Shown here: one piece after another, positions 32,969-40,652 of the stretch
How positions within the stretch are numbered: the first letter of the stretch is position 1
Layout: each line of letters begins with the position of its first letter
Assembly: GCF_000344685.1 (NCBI RefSeq)
Contig: NW_006920416.1
Coordinates: forward strand, 1,007,231 to 1,047,882
Reading direction: 5' to 3'
Source of the DNA: Gloeophyllum trabeum ATCC 11539
Lineage: Eukaryota; Basidiomycota; Agaricomycetes; Gloeophyllales; Gloeophyllaceae
DNA: 40,652 bases
Position numbers and translations under genes: made by a program
The notes under the pieces: model-generated
The model's input: only the letters and a program-made list of their open reading frames with translations
Told to the model about the DNA's origin: nothing
The model's database searches: none

Positions 32969-33198
32969 CGTTGTATGCAGGCAAGACTTTTGTCGAGAAG
33001 TCCAAAGAATTCAAAATAGACGCGTCTGGCGCGTGTCCCCTATTCAGACTACAAGCGTGGTTCCCACGGTCACAGTCGCGACTATGGACCTCTCAAAGCT
33101 TGCTTGCATCACCTTGCATCTACATTACCACCTGTCCTTCGCGTGTCATCCGATTTCGGCGGCAACGAGGGCAGTATAGCTGAACTGGACGCCCTGTA
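32969..33198. promoter_or_regulatory. Divergent promoter of CCT8 and the membrane-bound SDR
   Basis: Only 230 bp separate the two ATGs. The stretch contains no supported frame, so the two genes probably share a bidirectional promoter. No TATA box is evident. Confidence 0.5.
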
Positions 33199-34606
33199 AT
33201 GGCCATCCAAATCCTCTGGAATGTTATCACGTCGATAATCCCCAAGGGCTACTACTGGCACGCGGCCTTGAGCGTGCTCGCGATCATCGTCGTGCACGCA
33301 TTCACTCAAGGCCGTACGACGAACCGCGAACGGGACCTGCACGCTCGAGTGATCCTAGTCACCGTTAGTACCCAAGGCAGTTCCTGGTTCCTGTACTGAA
33401 CGGACGCGAAGGGCGGCTTCACTCCACTAGGCCTGACGCTCTTGCAGGCACTCGCGCAACGCGGAGCCCATGTCATTGCGCTGTCGCCTGAGCCCGTCGA
33501 TTCCTTCCAGACGGAGACTCTCATAGAGATACTGCGTTCTACAACAAAGAACGAACAAGTATATGCCGAAGAGTGCGACCTGTCCTCGCCGGCGTCCGTT
33601 CGGGCCTTCTGCACCCGTTTTCTGACCGGCCAGGAGACCCGGCTGGACGCTGTCATCTTCGCACACGAGTACAAACATGTAGGGCCCTTGTTTACCACTA
33701 AGAGCGCTGCAGAGGCTTTGGAACACCAACGGCAGTCTGGTTCAATGGCAACGTTCCTGATGACGACCCTCCTGCTGCCATGTCTGCTTACCGCTCCAGT
33801 CGAACGCGACATCCGAATAGTCAACGTAGTGAACCCGTTCTACGCAGCTGCTGCACCTATCTTCTCGCCGTCTGTTATTTCCCCGCCATCTCCATCGATT
33901 TTCTTACGTGAAGGCTGGCGCGCCCTGCGCATGATCATTTTGACGCGCCACCTGCAGCGCGTGCTGGATGCGCTCCCCTCGGGTGCGCAGGTGCCGACGA
34001 CAGACGAGAGCAGTGCGGTCCCGGTCGTCAGCGACAAGCTGCAGCGTTCAAATATTGTCTCTGTATCTGTTTCGCCTGGATTCAGCAGAACAGATACTGT
34101 TGCGGGTTTTCTCGGCGCTGATGGGTCGTCGAATCGTTCCACTTTTGGCCTTGTTCTGTATGTTTATCTTTGCTGTAAATGTGAACGTCTCTCACAGCTA
34201 GATGCGCAGATACATATTGCTCCAGCCGCTTTTGCGCCTTCTCACCAAATCCCCAACATCAGCGATGCAGACCATCCTGCACGCGCTATTCCTCCCAACA
34301 CCATACAAAGAACGCGCGTCAGATGCGCGCCCGGAAGAAGTCCTGAAACCAGGCGCGCTGTACTCCGAGTGCGCGGTGGTGACGCTGCGCGTGCCGCCCT
34401 TGCCGGATTCCGAGAGGGAGAGGCTAGGACTGAAGAGTGATGGTGAGAAGGCAGTCGAGGATGATGGGGAGCTGGGCGGGCAAGATGTAGGGAGGATCGT
34501 ATGGGAGGGATTCGAAGAGGCTTTGAAGCGCTGGGAGGCGAGCGCGCCAAAGGAAGACAAGTCTGGGAGGAGTACCCCGCCGGCTGTGGATACCCCTACC
34601 TCGTGA
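33199..34606 (+). CDS. Membrane-anchored SDR-like protein lacking a clear catalytic motif
   Basis: Exons 33199-33363, 33412-34157 and 34210-34606 give 435 residues. The start MAIQILWNVITSIIPKGYYW is followed by a hydrophobic helix (HAALSVLAIIVVHAF). The Rossmann fold begins with VILVTGGFTPLGLTLLQALA, an SDR-type glycine motif, then GAHVIALS. The block LDAVIFAHEYKH stands where NNAG is usual. RDIRIVNVVNPFYAAA stands where the Ser strand should be. The YxxxK pair is not found in REGWRALRMIILTRHLQRVL. SVSPGFSRTDTVAGFLG matches the usual PG loop. The second splice uses the acceptor at 34209, giving GLVLYILLQPLLRLLTKSP. The acidic tail ends in PPAVDTPTS. This is probably a fungal-conserved, degenerate SDR; membrane location is inferred. 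Confidence 0.8.
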
Positions 34607-34796
34607 GGTACAGATGATCTGGTCTACCTGAGGACATTTTCATCCTATACCCCTCATTTGTGATACCGCGCAACAGCGTACAGACTATGCGCATCTAAGT
34701 GGATCATTATATTGAACATAATCTAATCTAATTACAGCGTGGTGCCGGAGCATAGAGAATGTTACGGCGAAGAGAACCAAACACAGCCTTTACTAT

Positions 34797-36455
34797 TCAC
34801 AGTCTTTCCGACCCGCTGCTCCCGAGGATGCTCGTCCCAGACCAGCTCGTCCTGCGCTCTGGCCCGTCCAACAGCGTCTCCAGTGCCACCTTCGGCTTGA
34901 GCACCAGCATGCTCCTCAATTCACTCCGAGAGCCCCGACGCTGCCTCCCGGCTGCCTTCACCTTCTTGCGCAGCCCCAAGCCCGTCGTGCATAACACTCG
35001 AATAACAGTCGGCTCGTCCAGGGCTCGATGATCCCCCGGACTTCCATCGATACCTTTCCCATCCATGTCCTCCATCCACACGGGGTTAAACGCGACGTTC
35101 GGCCGCGTCCACACCGGCTCATAGTCGCAATTGAGCGCGTCGACCCCGACGAGCCTGTTCAATCCCAGCGCGAGGCGCACGAGGTTGTCCAGCCTGTCGC
35201 CGTACACGTTGGTGATCATCTCGTGCACCTGCGGCTCCTTGTATGAGTTACAGCCCGCGACGAGGAGGACGTCCACGAGGCGCTTGACGAGGTACGTGAT
35301 TAGGGGCGGCTTGGCGGAGTCGTGCGGTGACTCCCCGTGCCGGAGAGCTTGGATGTGCTTGCGCGCAACGCTGCGCCATCTCCCTGACACGGCTTGCGTC
35401 TCTATTCGAGTGCTCATCAGTAAAGCGTATCGTAACGAACGCGAAGCGAGGACCCACCCGACTGTCGTATATGGTCGTATATATCCTGGAGCAGCTTGCC
35501 TTCCTTGGGCAGGTCGACGTCGAAGTGCCAGGCCGCGACGATCCACGCGCATTGCAGCACCATGCAGCCCTGGAATGCGATCTGTATAATAACCGCCGCA
35601 TCCTCCCTCTGCGGGCAGTCCTTCAGCTGCTGCACGACGGAAGAGCCGAGCATCTCCTTCACGCGGCTCGTCGCCTTATCCGAGGGCGTCCGATCTTCGT
35701 CCGGGGTCTTGTGTTTGCTTTCGTACTGGAGCGCATCAGCCAGTGCGATGGCGGTTTCTAGGATGTTCTGGTTGAGATTGTGGATCGCTCTGAGGACTTC
35801 GTCTTCTGGCGTGATGTCCACCCTTTCGAGGTAGGCCTGAGCTGCTTCGAGCTCCACTGTCTTGTTCTGCAGTAATGCGAGAGCTTTCGCGTGTGATGCT
35901 GACATGCTAGCATTGTTACGCTGATGCTCAGCCAGTGCGCCATCCTGCGTAGCACTGGAGTGAGACCCAGGGAATGCAACGGTTATGGGAACTCACTTTG
36001 ACTTTCACTAACTGGTTGGCTACTTCCAACTGTTGCTCGAGCACATGTGTTCTGTTGCGCGCTGCCTCAGCGTCCCGCCGGAACAGATCGCGTTGGTGCT
36101 CGGACGCCGTTAACTGGTCCCTCAGTAAGTTCATATATCTCTTTACCTCCACGACCTCTCTTTCTCTGGCATGTGCATCACGGATACCACTATCGCGTTC
36201 CAGCGCCAACGCCCTGAGCTTCTCCCGGAGAGTCTCGCACTGCTCTCGCAACTCTGCTAGCTCCGTCTCCAGCGCCAGCTCCTTCCCAGCCAATCCTACT
36301 TGTATGCCTCCGACCTTGGGTTTTTCCCGTATGACTTCATGATCAGGGAGAGGCTCGACGGAGAGGAGTGTGTAACTGGGGGTAGCTGGCGTGCTCTTCG
36401 AGTTCGAAGCGCCCGCTTTCGCGCGCTTCGACTTGCCTCGGCGGAGGAGAAACAT
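34797..36455 (-). CDS. Coiled-coil protein of unknown function, 508 residues
   Basis: Exons 35997-36455, 35458-35920 and 34797-35401 join in frame. The start MFLLRRGKSKRAKAGASNSK is basic. Residues about 50-150 form a long coiled coil (ELALETELAELREQCETLRE, HQRDLFRRDAEAARNRTHVL). A second, globular part follows with LLQNKTVELEAAQAYLERVD, HNLNQNILETAIALADALQY, AAVIIQIAFQGCMVLQCAWI and KPPLITYLVKRLVDVLLVAG. The C-terminus is low-complexity and basic. In the 3' part, NVYGDRLDNLVRLALGLNRL looks helical and conserved. No domain was recognised; similar architecture is common among Agaricomycete orphan proteins. It converges on the SDR gene, whose stop lies 190 bp away. Confidence 0.72.
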
Positions 36456-36806
36456 AGCGGAGGAATGGGCAGGTTCAAGGGAGTATGGCTGTGGCTAGTC
36501 ATGCCATGGCGCATACAGTGCGTGGTACTGCGACTAAAGCTCCGGACTACAGTCATCCTTGAGCCTCATTGTGGTCGCTGATTCTGGAACGCTTTGAGCC
36601 CCTATCGCTCGTCAAATATAACACACCTTTCCGCCATGCCGCAGCTGATCTTCGTTCGAGCTATCGGGATATGGCTGTGGATATGAGATATGAAGGAAGG
36701 CTCGAGATGGCCGGAAGCGGTGGAACTTAGAATAGTGATAGGGCGCTTCCAAGCCTGAACAAATGTAGCATTGTATTGAGTGGTCCCTCTGAAATAAATA
36801 CTAGTC
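36456..36806. other. Intergenic region between two minus-strand genes
   Basis: About 350 bases holding the promoter of the coiled-coil gene and the 3' end of the mitochondrial carrier gene. No supported frame or repeat. Confidence 0.45.
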
Positions 36807-38425
36807 TTAAATGCCCGTCAGTTCCTTCAAATATTCTGCCGAAGGGTCGTTTTGCATGAGCAAATGGGAGTAGAGCACGCTGACAAGTACCTCGTGTCAA
36901 CTCGAACGCTGCAAAGGTGCTTGCCGCCGCGGGTATACTACGCAGGCATACGTCAGAATCAAGTCGGCGATAGTTCAGACTGACGTACCTTCTTATGACT
37001 GAATACAGCAGTATACAAAGCAACGAGACGTCAGAGGAATGACCGCATTCAGACAGCATACATCACGCACGAGATGGTGTTAACCCCCTGTACAGCCCCG
37101 CACTTTATAGCATGTGTCAGTGAACATGGCGTACAAAGATGAAAAGAAGTACGGCGCACAATCCGGATTCACCAAGGATGGCTCTGAACTCTGCGTTAAT
37201 GTACTGGAATGGGTTACCAGTCGGGGGGATAGGGCGAAGCTGAACGCGGGATTTGATGACATCTTACGCAAGAGCGTCATAAGCCCTCCTGAGGAGTCTG
37301 AATATACTTAGCGGGACTTCACCTAGCGGATAACATGCAAGCCAATATGCAATCTATCACATGGTTGATATTGTAGCAGCCGAACGCAATACATGGCTTG
37401 ACGGCACTTACCCCTCCCGTAGCACCGCTGGTCAACAGGGCCCAGATGGGCAACTGCTGCTGACCGTATCTCTGCGCGAACTTGCGTTTCGAGAACTCAA
37501 AAGCTGACGGGAGGTGAGTTGGTCAATACCATCAGTGGACACACTCAATTTCGTACCAGAATAGAAGCTGTACGTCCATTAGCTGGCATAAATCTCATGA
37601 AGTCGGCCGAACTGAGAGTTGGGGTAGACATACCCCGCATATGCAGGAATCTCCCGAGCCACGGTTACCTTTGATCAGTCACTTAGGTCGATGGCTTGGA
37701 AGGATATGCGATATTGTATACCCAATATCCTCGCATGATGCCCTGTCTGAAGCCCCACTCCTTCCACATTTCACGAGCGATGACACTCAGGCGTTTGTCA
37801 GAAGGGGAGCCGTACTGGCCCTGCATTCGGACCTTCAACATCTCCACTGTTCCGGAGGTAAGTTTGAGACGTCGCCTAGTGTAGCTGGCGGCACTACAAA
37901 CCTGGGCTGGCTAATATGGCATTTGCTGCGCCTGCCATCGCTCCGGCGAGGGCGATCTGCTTCAAGGAGAGGTCAGGAAAGGGAGAGACGATACGCTTGG
38001 ATGCGCCATATGCAGCGAATAATAACGAGTTGACGCCGGCTATGCCAATCAGTGGGCTGAGCATGCCTTCCGCCCAGTCAGAATATAGGACATTATTTCG
38101 TGTGATATGAGACAACCTTTGTATAGTGCGAGAATACCCTCTTTCCGTACGGTCTGTACTAGGATATCCATGGGTCCTTTCTGACCGCCAGTTAGAGTGG
38201 GAATGTTGGTGTAATGGATAATTCGAAGCTCACAAACATTCCCTCTGGCAAAATCGGATAGAACAGAAATCATGTTCAGTCCTGCATGCTAATGCTAACG
38301 TGCACCGTACTAGGGGCTATCTGTGCACGAGTCTTGATCGTGTCCAGAGGTTGTCCAACTATCACTTGCGCTGCACCTGCTACGCTGCCGGCAGCCAGCT
38401 CGTTAACAGTTTCCAGGGAGGCCAT
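36807..38425 (-). CDS. Mitochondrial carrier (SLC25 family), basic amino acid/ornithine or acylcarnitine type
   Basis: Fourteen exons, including micro-exons 38234-38244, 37557-37567 and 36989-36998, rebuild a complete 289-residue carrier (exon sum 870 nt). It begins MASLETVNELAAGSVAGAAQ. The three family signatures PxDxxK appear as PLDTIK, PVEMLK and PLDVIK, one per repeat. After each repeat comes the aromatic-glycine block: ILALYKGMLSP, GFRQGIMRGYW and GFAGLYRGLTPS. REIPAYAGFYSAFEF and RSIPAAASTFAAFELTREYL are typical of the ARG-13/ORT1 and carnitine-carrier branch. The protein sits in the inner mitochondrial membrane with six helices. The exact substrate cannot be set by eye. Exons in full: 38311-38425, 38234-38244, 38117-38180, 37902-38066, 37722-37846, 37634-37668, 37557-37567, 37412-37503, 37323-37353, 37160-37262, 37071-37102, 36989-36998, 36891-36937 and 36807-36835. 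Confidence 0.92.
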
Positions 38426-40149
38426 GTTCACAGTCGAAACAGAGCAAGGGAAACGCGTGATACTGGTATGAATTGTCACCCGGAATCGCATACCATCACG
38501 TGTCGTACATGGCCACACCGCCGCCGTGCTCTCCGTCCGCCGCTGTTGACCGCTGCCCGCCGACGACGAGCACGACTATACCACTTATATGCAGTTGTAG
38601 AAATACATAGTAACTTTGTAAAAATCCACTACATTCGTATGCTCGACTTTATGCGTCTACGCTGTCGTTGCGACCCTTCTATCGGCCATTATCGTCGCCG
38701 TGAACCTCAGGCTCACTGTTCTCAACAACGGCGGCGCTGACGCCCACACTGAGACTCAGAAACATATAGTATACTCACATTATGTTATTTGCATCTATTG
38801 TGTCGCATGTGAAGTCCCTTATACGCTTACAGAAGGTCTGTACATGCACACACCCACCTGCATCTTAGTGTACATCGCACGAAATAAACATTAGTGGCAG
38901 TAGGGAACCCTACCCGGAGCCAGATCCTTGAATAGAACCATTTATACGGTCGCATATTAGGTGTCTAGCGTGAAGGTATGGCAAAGCAACACTCCTAACT
39001 TAAGTTCAGTGCTTGGGCATAGCGACCTGGTACAGAAAGCAAGTCAACGGAAAGAAAGAGCGGCGCACAGTGGGGGAACCGCGGGGGAAAGACTACGAAG
39101 GGATAGGAACAGAGTTGACGTACATAGCAGCTGTAAAACTTAAAACCGCAATCACATTAACAATTAGTACACACCTTCATACATATAATGCTCTGAATAT
39201 TATCTCAAGCCGCTTCACAGTACTCGGATTCGTCAAGGATCCAATAGAGTCTGGGTTGCACGGAGAAAAGCATCCGTACAAGTTGCAAGAACCACGCTGC
39301 TGGCCGCGACAACTGGGTGTAGCTTGCGAAGTATACTGTATAGCCTGAGATTCATCATGACAACGTATACGCCCATACCAGGGGAAGACAAGGCAAAGTC
39401 GAGGCTTACTTACCTACAACCAGTGGCTGAGCGCTGAGCTCCCGGCCCTTGTCGAGCGCATTGATCGCTGTATCCAAGCCTGAAATATTGCGAGATTGTT
39501 TCGAAGTACGTATGAGGTGCTGCATAAACGATATCCGAATGAGTCGACGCCAAGGGATAGCTGGCATAAGGACGAAAGCAAGTGCAGGGGTGATGTAGCG
39601 CAGCCGTCACGGACGCGAATTCGCCTCAGCACTGTCACTTCTCATCTACATGCCTTTACTCAACTCTAATATCTGGTCTTTGACGACGGATCTCTCTCGC
39701 TTATGAGAGTTCTCTAGCCTGTATTGCGCCGTCTCATAGGCCTACAGATGCCTGCTGTCAGGGGATAGGCTAGGCGTCACGATGGCAAGTATCGTGATAG
39801 TGCAGCTTGACCTATGCATCGTGAGTCTTCTGTTCTTCATTTCCTTGCCTTCTCTTCGATACCTACCGGGGTCTTTGCTTGTAACTTGGTTATTCATCGT
39901 TGATTATTCGTCGTTTTCTCTTCCTCATCTATCACCTCGTGTAGGTCATCTTTAATGGTTTGTCAGGATTGTTGCTGTCCACTTCCTACATATACTCTCA
40001 CATCTCACATTCTATGGGCTCTGCTGACATTTCCACAATTCTACCACCACTGTAAAGCACTGCGACACCCCCCGATCCTCCCCCTATCGAACGATAATCA
40101 TGCGGGGAGTAGTGACCCTTCCGCTACATCCTCCCTCCCTCCCTCTACT
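38426..40149. other. Long intergenic region, 1.7 kb, no supported gene
   Basis: No frame with support was found, though the N-terminal exons of DPH5 would be expected near its right end. A 22 bp stretch near 38727-38748 resembles part of the membrane-protein gene at 18523-18544. A CCTCCCTCCCTCCC run near 40132-40145 sits directly before the DPH5 homology. The rest is of mixed composition without visible repeats. Confidence 0.45.
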
Positions 40150-40652
40150 TTCGGGCAGACGGTTTCACTCGTGTTCTTCACGGAAACATGGAGGCCGGAC
40201 AGCTTCTACGATCACATAAAAGAGAACGTCGACTTGGGCATGCACACGCTCGTGCTGCTCGATATCAAAGTCAAGGAACAGAGCGAAGAGAACCTGGCGC
40301 GGTTAGTAATCTGATGTTCAATGCCACGACCGTTATTCACTCTGTTTCTCCCTTGTATGTAGAGGGAGAAAGATATACGAGCCGCCCCGATACATGTCCA
40401 TCCCGCAAGCCGTGTCTCAACTCATCGAAGTCGAAGAAAAACGTCAGGCTGGCATTCTATCCCCGGAAACCACCCTAGCGGTTGCAGTCTCGCGCGTCGG
40501 TGGTGGACCGGGGAACGAGCGCATCGTCGCTGGCACATTGTCTGAGCTTAGCGCACAGCCCGCAGAGGCCTTTGGGGAGCCGCTGCATAGCCTGGTTATC
40601 GTCGGGAAGCGGGTGCATCCGCTGGAAATCGAGTATGCGCAGGAGTTCGCGG
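40150..40652 (+). CDS. DPH5: Diphthine (methyl ester) synthase, C-terminal half only, cut by the right edge
   Basis: Dph5 methylates the modified histidine of elongation factor 2 using S-adenosylmethionine, in the diphthamide pathway. Exons 40150-40301 and 40363-40652 join through a GTTAGT..TAG intron. The visible protein is [40 protein letters not shown], then [58 protein letters not shown]. These blocks are those of the second half of Dph5. The first ~140 residues, with the GLGLxDEKDIT and VVGDPFGATTH blocks, could not be found upstream. Homology begins abruptly at FGQTVS. The open frame continues upstream to about 39955 but with unrelated sequence. Confidence 0.88.

Noticed and set aside
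34202..34209. Possible frameshift in the membrane SDR between exons 2 and 3
   Set aside because: The apparent break disappears with the acceptor at 34209, which yields a continuous LYILLQPLLRLLTKSP.
36836..36890. Apparent frameshift at the 3' end of the mitochondrial carrier gene
   Set aside because: A 55 nt GT..AG intron (36836-36890) restores the frame and gives ELTREYLKELTGI.
1..40652. A biosynthetic cluster, CRISPR array or autonomous mobile element
   Set aside because: No core biosynthetic enzymes, spaced repeats, transposase, integrase or reverse transcriptase motifs were seen. The genes are unrelated housekeeping and orphan genes.

Overview
The window looks like nuclear chromosomal DNA of a filamentous basidiomycete, probably an Agaricomycete. 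Almost every gene is cut by many short introns (about 48-80 nt, GT..AG), including micro-exons of 10-19 nt. The genes are eukaryotic housekeeping and fungal families, and there are two nuclear-type tRNA genes with RNA polymerase III T-runs. I assembled the gene models by hand from reading frames, splice-site motifs and family resemblance. Nothing was computed against a database, so all functional names are recognition calls.

Left part (1-13,000): a minus-strand gene runs off the left edge (conserved core plus coiled coil). A 472-residue unknown protein follows and is divergent from a plus-strand GH71 alpha-1,3-glucanase (4806-6562). Next come four small or medium minus-strand genes: an acidic orphan, a basic orphan, a MYND zinc-finger protein and a possible orphan. 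A 128-residue membrane-anchored protein ends this part.

Middle (13,000-24,000): a minus-strand acetoin/diacetyl-reductase-like SDR (13696-14818), a tRNA-Thr(CGT), an AT-richer interval with a possible small inverted-repeat element, and a plus-strand single-pass membrane protein with a beta-rich outer domain (17348-19047). A decayed, inverted second copy of the SDR with its promoter follows at about 19560-20480. INO1 (inositol-3-phosphate synthase, minus) and tRNA-Thr(AGT, minus) close this part.

Right part (24,000-40,652): TIM50 (plus), a covalent-flavin amine oxidase of the sarcosine oxidase type (plus), a probable nuclear orphan protein (minus), and CCT8 (chaperonin theta subunit, minus). 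CCT8 shares a 230 bp divergent promoter with an unusual membrane-anchored SDR (plus). Then come a coiled-coil orphan (minus), a 14-exon mitochondrial carrier (minus), and the 3' half of DPH5 (diphthine synthase, plus), which runs off the right edge without its expected N-terminal exons.

The genes do not form an obvious cluster or pathway. TIM50, the mitochondrial carrier, CCT8, DPH5 and INO1 are ordinary dispersed housekeeping genes. The parts most worth following are the SDR duplication and decay, the truncated DPH5, the orphan proteins and several precise palindromes in promoters. I found no convincing new defence, mobile or biosynthetic system.
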